Shown here: positions 41,635-50,107 of the stretch, piece after piece | How positions within the stretch are numbered: the stretch's first letter is position 1 | Layout: every line of letters begins with the position of its first letter | DNA from: Mycolicibacter kumamotonensis | GTDB lineage: Bacteria > Actinomycetota > Actinomycetes > Mycobacteriales > Mycobacteriaceae | Reading direction: 5' to 3' | DNA length: 61,282 nt | NCBI RefSeq assembly: GCF_002086285.1 | Contig: NZ_MVHU01000026.1 | Coordinates: forward strand, 1 to 61,282 | Made by a program: the position numbers and the translations under genes | The notes under the pieces: model-generated | The model's input: the letters and a program-made list of their open reading frames with translations, nothing else | The model's database searches: none | What the model was told of the DNA's origin: nothing

Positions 41635-44534
41635 GGCACACCCGCCAATGGTTGGGCGGCCTGCGATTCCAGTTCCTGATCCAACCGCACCCCCAGGCTG
41701 CGCAGGACGTCGAGCACCATGCCGACCACCACCAGGTACACGCCGCAGTCGAAGAACAACCCGGTGACCAGGTGGACCTGGCCCAGCACCGGCAGGCTGA
41801 ACGAGATCATCGCCGAGGACAGCACCGGCGCCCCCAGCAGCAACGAGCCCAGTGCCGTGCCGCCGACCAGGCTCAGGCCGACGCCGAGGATCTTGCCGGA
41901 GTCCAGCGGGAGCGTCTCACCGAGTTCGTATCGCCCGCCGGCGATATAGCGCAACGCCAGGCCGAGCCCGGCGGCCAGGCCACCGGCGAAGCCGCCTCCG
42001 GGGTTGTTGTGCCCGGCGAACAGGAAGTACACCGAGACCACCATGATCACCGGGAAGATCCCGCGCGTGGCGACCTCCAACACCAGGGATCGCTGATTGG
42101 GATCGTGGTACGCGCTGCCGCGCAGCCAGGTGGTGGAGCCGATCGCCGGACTGTACGGGGTGGCCGGGGATATTCGGCCCGGGGGCTTTCGTTGGGCATC
42201 GGCATCGGCGATGCGCGGCGCCCGGCCGTACCGACGGGTGCGGAACACCATCGAAGCCACCCCGGTCGCCGCCACCAGCAGCACCGAGATCTCGCCGAGG
42301 GTGTCCCAGGCCCGGACGTCGACCAGAATCACGTTGACGATGTTGGCGCCGTGTCCCCGCACGTAGGCGGCTTCCGGCAGCGCCTCGGAGACCGTCGGGC
42401 CACTGCGGGCGGCCATCGCGAAGGCCGCCAGCACCGCGACGCTGGCGCCGACCGCCAGCGCGAGCAGGGCACGGGGCCCGCGGCTCAGCGCCATCGTGGG
42501 CCGTTCCGACTCCGCCGGCAACGTGCGCAACACCAGCACGAAGATCACCAGGGTCACGGTCTCCACCAACAACTGGGTCAGCGCCAGGTCGGGCGCGCCG
42601 TGGAAGGCGAACGCCACGGCGCAGCCGTAACCGGTCACCCCCACCAGCAGCACCGCCGACAGCCTGTTGCGCGCCAGGGTGGCCCCGACCCCGCCGGCGA
42701 CGACCAACACCGCGACGGTCAGCTGCAGCGGGGTGTCCCACAACTGCAGATCCACCCGGTCGCGGGCACCGAGCATCAGCGCCCCCAGCGGCAACAGCAC
42801 CAGCGTGGCGAAGATCATCGCCTGGTTGAACGGCAGCGAGCCGCGCTGGGTGAAACCGGTCAGCCGCACCGCCGCCACGTCGAGCAGGCGCAGGGAGGTG
42901 TCATAGAGCTGGTCGGCCTTGCCCAGCGGCAGGCGGCGCAGCCGGCTCAGCTGCAGCGGGCCGCGCGCGACGAACAACCCGGTACCCACCGCCAGCACCA
43001 ACGCCGACAGGAACACCGGCAGCCCCATGCCGTGCCACAGCGCCAGGTGATACCCGGTGCCGTCGGGCATGGTGTCGGCGTAGCCGTGCAACACGGTGTC
43101 GAGCACCAGGGCGTACAACCCGAGGAGCAGGCTGATGCCGGCCAGCACCGCCGGGGGCGCCATGAACGCCGCGCTCGGCCGGTGCATGCCGGCGACCGCG
43201 GCGCTCGGCACGGCTTTGCCCTTGGCCGCAAAACCACCCCAGACGAACCTGACGCTGTAGATCACCGTGAAGGTCGACGCCAGGACCGCAGCCGCCAGCG
43301 CGTACGGGCCGGCGGCCCCCAGCACCGGTGCGTTTGCCTCGGCGCCGAAGATCGTTTCCTTGGCGATGAAGCCGACGAACGGTGGCACACCGGCCATGCT
43401 GGCCGCGCCCGCGGCGGCGATCACGAACAGCCACGGGCTGCGCCGTCCCAGACCGGCCAGCTCACGCAGATCCCGGGTGCCGGTGGCGTGGTCGATGATG
43501 CCGACCACCATGAACAGGGTGGCCTTGGCCCCGGCGTGCGCACACATGGCGGTCAGTCCGGCCAGCATCAGATCGCCGCTGCCGGCGCCGACGAGCATGA
43601 TCATCAGCCCCAGCTGGCTCACGGTGCTGTAGGCCAGCAGCAGCTTCAGGTCGTATTCGCGGACGGCGCGCCACCCGGCCAACAGGGCGGTGGCCAGGCC
43701 CAGCACCACCACCGTCGGACGCCACCCCGGCGAGTCGGCGAAGCCCGGGGTCAACCGCGCCACCAGGTAGATCCCGGCCTTGACCATCGCCGCGGCGTGC
43801 AGGTAGGCGCTGACCGGTGTGGGCGCCGCCATCGCGCCGGGCAACCAGAAGTGCAGCGGCACGATCGCCGACTTGCTCAGCGCGCCGACCAGCACCAGCA
43901 GCAGGGCAACGGTGACCACGGTGCCCGACGGCGGATCGGCGACAAGATCCGAGACCAGGTAGCTGCCGGCGGCGTTGCCCAGCGCGATGAACCCCACCAG
44001 CATCGCCAGCCCGCCGGCGGTGGTCACCACCAGCGCCTGGATGGCGGCGCGACGGTTGATCGAGCGTTCGGCGTAGTGCCCCACCAGCAGGAACGACAGC
44101 ACGGTGGTCAGTTCCCAAAACACGTAGAGGACCAGCATGTTGTCGGCCACCATCAGGCCGAACATGGAGCCGGCGAACCCGACCATCTTCGCGGCGAATC
44201 CGGGCATCCGCGGGTCGGTGGCGGCGTCCGGATCGACCGGACGGAAGTAGCCGGCGCAGTAGAACAGCACCAGCGCGCCGATACCCAGCGCCAGCACGCT
44301 CATGATCGCGGCCAGCGTGTCGAAGCGCAGCGCGATGTCCATCGACAACCCCGGCACCCACGACACCACCGTCCGGCGGTCGTCGGCCGGGCCGCTCGGC
44401 CAGTTCGCCGCCACCCACCCCAGCGACACCAGCGGTATTGCCCCCAGCGGGTAGAACGCTGCTCGGCCCCATCTGCGCACCAGTAGGGGTGCTACGGCCG
44501 CGCCGACGGTATGGGCAAGCAGTATCGCTAGCAT
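41631..44534 (-). CDS. mnhA: Mnh/Mrp antiporter subunit A fused to subunit B
   Basis: A 967-residue subunit. The N-terminal two-thirds is the NuoL-like MnhA (about 20 helices; FVFWELTTVLSFLLVGHY with the helix-5 Glu, KSAIVPLHFWLPGAMAAPTPVSAYLHAAAMVKAGIYL in segments). The C-terminal part (from about residue 800) is MnhB-like (VATRGIFPVIMVVSVYFLFAGHNNPGGGFAGGLAAGLGLALRY). ATG 44534 with GGAG four bases upstream is preferred to a TTG at 44561. The fusion of A and B is usual in actinobacteria. It is first of the mnhA-C-D-E-F-G operon; the 229-bp gap to the response regulator holds its likely promoter. Confidence 0.93.
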   Translation of the reverse strand: MLAILLAHTVGAAVAPLLVRRWGRAAFYPLGAIPLVSLGWVAANWPSGPADDRRTVVSWVPGLSMDIALRFDTLAAIMSVLALGIGALVLFYCAGYFRPVDPDAATDPRMPGFAAKMVGFAGSMFGLMVADNMLVLYVFWELTTVLSFLLVGHYAERSINRRAAIQALVVTTAGGLAMLVGFIALGNAAGSYLVSDLVADPPSGTVVTVALLLVLVGALSKSAIVPLHFWLPGAMAAPTPVSAYLHAAAMVKAGIYLVARLTPGFADSPGWRPTVVVLGLATALLAGWRAVREYDLKLLLAYSTVSQLGLMIMLVGAGSGDLMLAGLTAMCAHAGAKATLFMVVGIIDHATGTRDLRELAGLGRRSPWLFVIAAAGAASMAGVPPFVGFIAKETIFGAEANAPVLGAAGPYALAAAVLASTFTVIYSVRFVWGGFAAKGKAVPSAAVAGMHRPSAAFMAPPAVLAGISLLLGLYALVLDTVLHGYADTMPDGTGYHLALWHGMGLPVFLSALVLAVGTGLFVARGPLQLSRLRRLPLGKADQLYDTSLRLLDVAAVRLTGFTQRGSLPFNQAMIFATLVLLPLGALMLGARDRVDLQLWDTPLQLTVAVLVVAGGVGATLARNRLSAVLLVGVTGYGCAVAFAFHGAPDLALTQLLVETVTLVIFVLVLRTLPAESERPTMALSRGPRALLALAVGASVAVLAAFAMAARSGPTVSEALPEAAYVRGHGANIVNVILVDVRAWDTLGEISVLLVAATGVASMVFRTRRYGRAPRIADADAQRKPPGRISPATPYSPAIGSTTWLRGSAYHDPNQRSLVLEVATRGIFPVIMVVSVYFLFAGHNNPGGGFAGGLAAGLGLALRYIAGGRYELGETLPLDSGKILGVGLSLVGGTALGSLLLGAPVLSSAMISFSLPVLGQVHLVTGLFFDCGVYLVVVGMVLDVLRSLGVRLDQELESQAAQPLAGVP

Positions 44535-44763
44535 CACGCTCCACAGGGCAAATTGATCCAAAAAATGGAATCAGTTCCGGCACAACACATCGGGTACGCG
44601 GGCGGCGCCGGGCAGCTCCACATCCGGTCGCGACAACGACAGCCACATCGAGCCTCGCTCAAACGTGCACTGCATCTCCCACCGCAACTAAATCCAGTTT
44701 CTGTGGAAAAGCAGTCGAGCGCCATGGAATGCAACCCCCATTCGGCGGGGTGGCGGACCCCCA

Positions 44764-45423
44764 TCAGGCCTCGATCAAGCCAGCTCGGATCGCGTAACGG
44801 GTCAGCGCCAAGCGGTCCCGAAGGCCGAGTTTCTGCAGCGTGTTCGTCCGATGGCGGTCGACGGTCTTGGCGCTGATACCGAGTGTCTTGGCGATCTCGC
44901 GCGCTGACAGGCCCTCGGCTATGAGCTTCAACACTTCCTCTTCACGCGGGGTGAGGATGTTGTCCGGCAAGTCGTCGCCCTGCCGGTTCCGGTGCAGGTA
45001 GTCCCGGATCAGAGCGGTCACCGCGCCGGCATACAGAAACGGCTCGCCGCGCATCGTCGCCCGGCATGCCTCGAGCAGGTCGCGGTCGGCCACGGATTTC
45101 AGGACATAGCCCGACGCGCCCGCTTTGAGGGCTTCGAAGAAATACTGCTCGTTGTCGTGCATCGACAGCATCAGCACCCGTACGTGGGGGTGGCTGCGGT
45201 TGATCTCACGCGCGGCCTGCAGTCCGGTCATCCGCGGCATCGCGATGTCGAGGATGGCCAGATCGACGGGGGTGTTCTGCAACGCCGCGAGCGCCTCGGA
45301 TCCGTCCGCCGCCTCCGCCACCACGCACAGGTCGGGCTCGGCGTCCAGGATCATCCGCAGTCCGCTGCGCACCAGCGCGTGGTCGTCGGCGAGCATGATG
45401 CGCGCCGGCTGTATCGACATCAC
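44764..45423 (-). CDS. NarL/FixJ-family response regulator
   Basis: A 219-residue regulator. The receiver domain (about 6-122) has ADDHALVR, LAILDIAMPRMTG with the phospho-Asp, and YVLKSVADRDLLEA with the switch Lys. The LuxR helix-turn-helix (about 155-215) is LTPREEEVLKLIAEGLSAREIAKTLGISAKTVDRHRTN in segments. Its start overlaps the end of the kinase gene by four bases, so the two form a pair like NarL/NarS (Rv0844c/Rv0845) of M. tuberculosis. Targets are unknown; mnhA lies 229 bp downstream. Confidence 0.92.
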   Translation of the reverse strand: MMSIQPARIMLADDHALVRSGLRMILDAEPDLCVVAEAADGSEALAALQNTPVDLAILDIAMPRMTGLQAAREINRSHPHVRVLMLSMHDNEQYFFEALKAGASGYVLKSVADRDLLEACRATMRGEPFLYAGAVTALIRDYLHRNRQGDDLPDNILTPREEEVLKLIAEGLSAREIAKTLGISAKTVDRHRTNTLQKLGLRDRLALTRYAIRAGLIEA

Positions 45424-46436
45424 TGGCCTCCCGCGCTCGGCCGGGCCGGCACTACCAGCCTGACTTCGGTTCCCTCGTTGCTCGGGGATGTGATCGTCAG
45501 GGTGGCATGTACCAGCAGGGCGCGTTCGCGCATTCCGGTGATTCCGGCGCCTTCGACACTGACCGCACCCTTGCCGTTGTCGGCGATCCGCAGCGTCAGC
45601 TCTGATTGGGCGTTCAGGTGCAGGTCAAGCCAGACCTTCTGCGCGCCGGAATGGCGGGCGACGTTGGTCAGGCTCTCCTGGGCGATGCGATAGCAGACCA
45701 GGCTGACGTCGGGGGTCAGCTGGTCGGCTTGGGGGGCGATCTGTTTGACGACGTCGATCCCGGTCGCCTGGGTGAACTGGTTGGTCAGCGCCTGCAGCGC
45801 GCTGCGCAGGCCGAGGTCTTCCAGTGCGTCCGGGCGCAGCCGGCGGGCGATGCTGCGGACCTCGTCGAGGCTGGCACGCACGATCTCCTGGGCATCGCCG
45901 AGGTCACCGCGGATCTCGGCGGGGGCGGCGTCCACGGCCCGTTTGAGGGTGAGCAGGGCGACGGTGAGGGTTTGACCGATCTGGTCGTGCAGCTCCCGGG
46001 CGATGCGCTGCCGCTCGTTCTCCTGCACGGTCAGGGCCAATGCACTCGCCGAGGCCCGCTCCGTTTCGAGCCGGTCCATCATGCCGTTGAAGGATTCGAT
46101 GAGGTGCCGCAGATCCCCGTCACCCGGGTCGTCCACCCGGTCGCTGGGATGGGGTGGGTCGACGCGGCGCATCGACGTGGCGAGCCGGTCGAGGGGGGCC
46201 AGACTCGATCGCAATAACAGTGCGTTGGCGCCCACCACGACCGCCAGTCCGACCAGGAGCACCGGGATCTCGGCCATCTGGATGGGCGAGGACACCCGGG
46301 CCGGCGACATGGCGAGCACCAGGGTGCCGAAGGTGAAGACCAGACCGTTTATCAGAACGACCCGGCGAAACAGCCCACGCGCGGGGCTACGCGCTCGCCG
46401 CCGAAATCTCTCGACGACCGCTGTCCAACGGTGCAT
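45420..46436 (-). CDS. NarS/HPK7-type sensor histidine kinase
   Basis: A 338-residue kinase starting MHRWTAVVERFRRR. It has two membrane helices (LFRRVVLINGLVFTFGTLVLAM and MAEIPVLLVGLAVVVGANALLL) with almost no extracellular loop, then HAMP (SSLAPLDRLATSMRRV), the HisKA_3 box ENERQRIARELHDQIGQTL with the phospho-His, and HATPase (CYRIAQESLTNVARHSGA, LRIADNGKGAV, GAGITGMRERALL). The tiny loop suggests it senses something within the membrane or cytosol. A start at 46604 is possible but unsupported. Confidence 0.9.
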   Translation of the reverse strand: MHRWTAVVERFRRRARSPARGLFRRVVLINGLVFTFGTLVLAMSPARVSSPIQMAEIPVLLVGLAVVVGANALLLRSSLAPLDRLATSMRRVDPPHPSDRVDDPGDGDLRHLIESFNGMMDRLETERASASALALTVQENERQRIARELHDQIGQTLTVALLTLKRAVDAAPAEIRGDLGDAQEIVRASLDEVRSIARRLRPDALEDLGLRSALQALTNQFTQATGIDVVKQIAPQADQLTPDVSLVCYRIAQESLTNVARHSGAQKVWLDLHLNAQSELTLRIADNGKGAVSVEGAGITGMRERALLVHATLTITSPSNEGTEVRLVVPARPSAGGQ

Positions 46437-46677
46437 GACACCACCATCGTCTTGCCGGTACCGGGTTGTCCATACGGGTCGCGGCAGCCCTCGAATGGGT
46501 GTCAAACACCATGGCGACCGGCCGGTTTCCGCTCGGAGAATGAAAAGAAGTCCAGGCGTCGACGGCGCGATTTGCCAACCCGGGGAGTACAGCGCACGGG
46601 ACACGCGGTGGGCGGAGTGATCGAAGGATCAGGCCGACAGTGACCCAGATGACCCAGACCGGAGGGATGCACCTGCG

Positions 46678-46755
46678 ATGAACCACACTACCGGCGCGCA
46701 CCCACTGGCCACCGGTAACAGCGTGGTCCGGACGCCGTCGACCGCCCGGGGTTGA
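46678..46755 (+). CDS. Possible 25-residue leader peptide before the PPE gene
   Basis: ATG 46678 (GGAGG at 46661-46665, spacing about 12) reads MNHTTGAHPLATGNSVVRTP to a TGA at 46753, three bases before the PPE ATG at 46759. It may couple translation of the PPE gene, which has no Shine-Dalgarno. It could also be chance, as the frame is short. The remainder of the 46437-46677 gap shows no other feature I can support. Confidence 0.25.
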   Translation: MNHTTGAHPLATGNSVVRTPSTARG

Positions 46756-46758
46756 GAA

Positions 46759-48126
46759 ATGGATTTCGCGGCGTTACCACCGGAAATCACCTCCGGTCTG
46801 ATGTATGCCGGGGCGGGCCCGGGTCCGATGATTGCCGCTGCCACGGCCTGGGATGGGCTGGCCGCCGATCTGCACCTGGCGGCCACGGCCTATGCGTCGG
46901 TGGTCTCCGAGCTGACCAGTGGGCCGTGGTTGGGTCCCTCATCGGCGGCGATGGCGGCCTCGATCACTCCGTTCGTGTCGTGGTTGAACGCCACCTCCGC
47001 CCAGGCGGAGCGGACCGGCCTCCAGGCCAAGGCGGCCGTGGCCGCCTACGAGGCGACGTTTGCCATGGTGGTGCCGCCGCCGGTGATCGCAGCCAACCGC
47101 GCCGCGTTGCTGACCCTGTTGGCCACCAACATCCTGGGGCAGAACGCCGCGGCGATCGCGGCCAACGAAGCCCAGTACGCCGAGATGTGGGCCCAGGACG
47201 CCTCCGCCATGTACAGCTACGCGTCGCTGTCGGCGACCGCCACCGAATTGGAGCCGTTCCAGCCGCCGCCGCAGACCGCCAACCCGGCCGGGCCGCTGGG
47301 CCAGGGTGCCGCACAGGCGGCCGGCGCCAACTCCGCGGGCAACGTGGCGCAGAGCCTGCCGTCGCAGCTGGCCTCCACGCTGTCGGGGCCGGGCTCGGCG
47401 GAAGTCGCGGCACCGATCTCGCCCATGCCGGCGCCGGCCGACGTGCCGATCGGGTTCTTCGACTGGCTGGCCGTTACGGCCGACGAGGTGGGTATCGGTA
47501 TCGCGCTGCCCCTGTCGATCATCGGTGTGTGGCTGGCGGGTGCAGCCATGCATTACGCCGAACTGGACTCGCAGGAGATCCTGGACACCCAGGATCTGCT
47601 GTACGGAGGCCAGAAGAACATCTTGGATGCGCTGGGCCAGTTGGGGGCGACGGCGGACGTGCCGTCGACCGAGAACCTTCGAGTGCCCCACGAGTCGGTG
47701 AAGGTCGGTCATGCGCTCCCGCTCGGCGCGCTGTCGGTGCCCCCGAATTGGGCTCAGGTGGCCCCCGAGATCCAGCACACCAGCTTCGCGACCCCGCTCA
47801 GCGCCGGACCGGCGACCTCGCCGGCCGGGCTGGGAACGGCGTTCGGTCAGATGGCACTGGCCGGTATGGGGGGCAGTGCACTGGCCGGCGCCATCAACCA
47901 GAACCGCGGCCAGCAGGGCAAGGTGACCGCGGCCGCCGAGGCCAAGCCGGCGGCGGCGCAATCATCGGATGCGCCCTCGCAACCCGCGGCGGCCCCAGGC
48001 CACGCGGCGGCGAACGCGGTCATCGAACTGGCGGCCGGAATCCGCGAACTCGGTCAGCTCCACGACGCCGGCTACCTGACCGAAGCCGAATTCGCCGAGC
48101 AGAAGCAGCGGCTGCTGTCGCGTTGA
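46759..48126 (+). CDS. PPE-SVP family protein with C-terminal SHOCT domain
   Basis: A 455-residue PPE protein. The PPE domain (1 to about 175) starts MDFAALPPEITSGLMYAGAG and includes the WxG turn in SGPWLGPSS and AYEATFAMVVPPPVIAANRA. A Gly/Ala/Pro linker follows, with a hydrophobic helix (IALPLSIIGVWLAGAAM). The SVP signature GALSVPPNWAQ is near residue 325. The last 33 residues (ELAAGIRELGQLHDAGYLTE then AEFAEQKQRLLSR) match the SHOCT helix-turn-helix motif. PPE proteins are exported by type VII (ESX) systems, and no PE or ESX genes are adjacent. A SHOCT tail would be unusual for an exported protein. Confidence 0.85.
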   Translation: MDFAALPPEITSGLMYAGAGPGPMIAAATAWDGLAADLHLAATAYASVVSELTSGPWLGPSSAAMAASITPFVSWLNATSAQAERTGLQAKAAVAAYEATFAMVVPPPVIAANRAALLTLLATNILGQNAAAIAANEAQYAEMWAQDASAMYSYASLSATATELEPFQPPPQTANPAGPLGQGAAQAAGANSAGNVAQSLPSQLASTLSGPGSAEVAAPISPMPAPADVPIGFFDWLAVTADEVGIGIALPLSIIGVWLAGAAMHYAELDSQEILDTQDLLYGGQKNILDALGQLGATADVPSTENLRVPHESVKVGHALPLGALSVPPNWAQVAPEIQHTSFATPLSAGPATSPAGLGTAFGQMALAGMGGSALAGAINQNRGQQGKVTAAAEAKPAAAQSSDAPSQPAAAPGHAAANAVIELAAGIRELGQLHDAGYLTEAEFAEQKQRLLSR

Positions 48127-48127
48127 T

Positions 48128-50107
48128 TCAGCGGCGCCGCGACCGCAGGTAGTCGCCGACCACCGCGGCGCCCAGCCCGTCGAGTTCGGGCACCACGACA
48201 CGACCTTGAACCCGCCGCGCCACCTGGTCGATGAACCGGGCCAGTCCGGGGTCGTCACCGAGCCGGAAGATGGTGACCTGCGCGCCGAGCCTTGCGACGT
48301 CGTCGAAGCCCTTGACGGTGTGCGCGATCGTCCGCGGGTGCGGCGGGTAATCGAAGAAGACCGATGCGCCACCGCCGTTGTAGTCCTCCAGGTGCGCCGT
48401 CGGCTCCCCATCGGTGACCACCAGCACCACCGGCTGGGCGTTGGGGTGCCGACGCAGGTGCCGCGAGGCCAGGGCCAGCGCGTGGTGCAGGTTGGTGCCC
48501 TGCTCGTAGACGCCCTCCAGACCGGTCAGCTCGGCGGCGGTGACGGTACGGGCGTAACGCCCGAAAGCGATGATCTGCAACGCATCCGAGCGAAACCTGG
48601 TGCTGATCAGATGGTTCAACGCCAAGGCGGTGCGCTTCATCGGCAGCCACCGGTTGTCCATCACCATCGAGAAGGAGGTGTCCACCAGCAGCGCAACCGC
48701 CGACTGGGTGCGAGTCTCGGTCTCGGAGACCTCCACGTCCTCGACGCTGATCGACAGCCGACCCCGGGTGGCTGGGGTGCCCGGTTCGGCGACTTGCCGC
48801 AGCACCGAGTTGGTCAGGGTGCGGGTGACGTTCCACGGCTCGGTGTCACCGAACTGCCAGGGCCGGGTCGCCCCGGTCAGCTCGCCGGCCGCCCCGGCGC
48901 GGCGGTGGTCTCGTTCGCCGCGGCGCCCCGAGAGCTGGCGTGCCACATCGCGCAGCGCCGTCTCGCCGAGCCGGCGCATCGCCTTGGGCGACAGCCGCCA
49001 TTGGCCGTCGGAGCTGCGGTCGAGAAAACCCTGGTTGAGCAGCGCACGTTCCAGCTCGGCCAGCGTCGCCGCATCGATGGCGGCCTGATCGCCGAGCTGG
49101 CGGGCCAGCGCGTCCAGGTCGACGTCGTCCATGCTGGCGCCGGGGTAGGCCTGCGACAGTTGTTCGGCCAACTGCTCGAGTTCGGCGATGTCGCTCAACG
49201 CCTGGGCGCCCTCCCCCATGCCCAGCGGGTTGTTGCCGGAGAACTCCGACGAGCCGCTCCAGTCCTCCCCCGGCCGGGCCGCCTGCAGGTGCGCGTCCAG
49301 GCGGCCCAGCGCCTGCTGCAGCGACGGCGAGCCGAATGCCTGCTCCGCCAACGCATCCAGCTCGGCACGCTGTTCGGCACTCAGGCTGTTGCGGAAGCGC
49401 TGCGCGGCGGCGGCCCGCTTGGCCAGGGAGTCGAGCAACTCCTCGACGTTTTGCGGGTTCTCCGGGAAGAACTCGCCGTGGGAGTCCATGAACTGCTGGA
49501 AATCCTCCGCCGTGTCTTCACCCCGGGCGTGTTTGTCCAGCAGCTCGTTGAGGTCGTCGAGCATGTCGGTGACCCGTTGCCGGTCTTCGTCGGTGGCGCC
49601 TTCCAGCGCCTGCTTCATGCCGGCGAAGCGCTGGTCGAGCATCTCACGGCCGAGCAGGTCCTTGATCTTCTCGTAGGACTCCCGGGCTTCGGCGCTGCGC
49701 CAGTTGTAGTCGGCGAGCTCCTGCACCGCTTTGGCCGGTGACGGCGACAACGACTCGATCTGCATCTCGGCGAACCGGGCGTCGTCGTCGAGTGCGCGGG
49801 CCAGCTCTTTGCGTTCGGCCAGCACCGCCTCGTCGAGCAGCTTCTTGACCTCGGCCAGCGTGCCGTCCAAATTGTTGCGCCGCAACAGTTCCCGGCGGCG
49901 CCGCTGCGCCTCGGCGGCCAGCCGGTCGGCACCGGTCATGGTCTTGGTGCCGCGGCGCAGCAGCTCCTGCAGGGCCCGTCGCGGCGACGTCCCCTCCATC
50001 ACGTCGCGGCCGATCTCCTCCAGCGCCTCGGCCAGGTCGACCGGCGGCGCCAACGGGTCCGGCCCACCGGTGTAGGCCGAATACCGCGACGCGTGGCTTC
50101 TAGCCAT
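48128..50107 (-). CDS. VWA-domain protein partner of the MoxR-like ATPase (Rv0959-like)
   Basis: A 659-residue protein. The first two-thirds is helical and charged (EALEEIGRDVMEG, MDDVDLDALARQLGDQAAIDAATL), possibly a coiled-coil scaffold. The C-terminal part is a von Willebrand A domain with the metal-ion-dependent adhesion site VALLVDTSFSMVMDNRW (DxSxS, about residue 472) and later VVLVVTDGEPTAHLE. VWA plus MoxR-type ATPase pairs remodel or assemble protein complexes. Its start overlaps the ATPase gene by eight bases. It lies 1 bp from the PPE stop, tail to tail. Confidence 0.88.
   Translation of the reverse strand: MARSHASRYSAYTGGPDPLAPPVDLAEALEEIGRDVMEGTSPRRALQELLRRGTKTMTGADRLAAEAQRRRRELLRRNNLDGTLAEVKKLLDEAVLAERKELARALDDDARFAEMQIESLSPSPAKAVQELADYNWRSAEARESYEKIKDLLGREMLDQRFAGMKQALEGATDEDRQRVTDMLDDLNELLDKHARGEDTAEDFQQFMDSHGEFFPENPQNVEELLDSLAKRAAAAQRFRNSLSAEQRAELDALAEQAFGSPSLQQALGRLDAHLQAARPGEDWSGSSEFSGNNPLGMGEGAQALSDIAELEQLAEQLSQAYPGASMDDVDLDALARQLGDQAAIDAATLAELERALLNQGFLDRSSDGQWRLSPKAMRRLGETALRDVARQLSGRRGERDHRRAGAAGELTGATRPWQFGDTEPWNVTRTLTNSVLRQVAEPGTPATRGRLSISVEDVEVSETETRTQSAVALLVDTSFSMVMDNRWLPMKRTALALNHLISTRFRSDALQIIAFGRYARTVTAAELTGLEGVYEQGTNLHHALALASRHLRRHPNAQPVVLVVTDGEPTAHLEDYNGGGASVFFDYPPHPRTIAHTVKGFDDVARLGAQVTIFRLGDDPGLARFIDQVARRVQGRVVVPELDGLGAAVVGDYLRSRRR

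Noticed and set aside
41652..44486. A 944-codon plus-strand frame running antisense to mnhA
   Set aside because: Composition is Gln/His/Arg-rich with no domain, no Shine-Dalgarno and full overlap with a convincing membrane protein. It is a high-GC codon shadow.
44535..44763. Small RNA or extra gene between mnhA and the response regulator
   Set aside because: No stable fold, terminator or supported frame found; it is treated as a promoter region.
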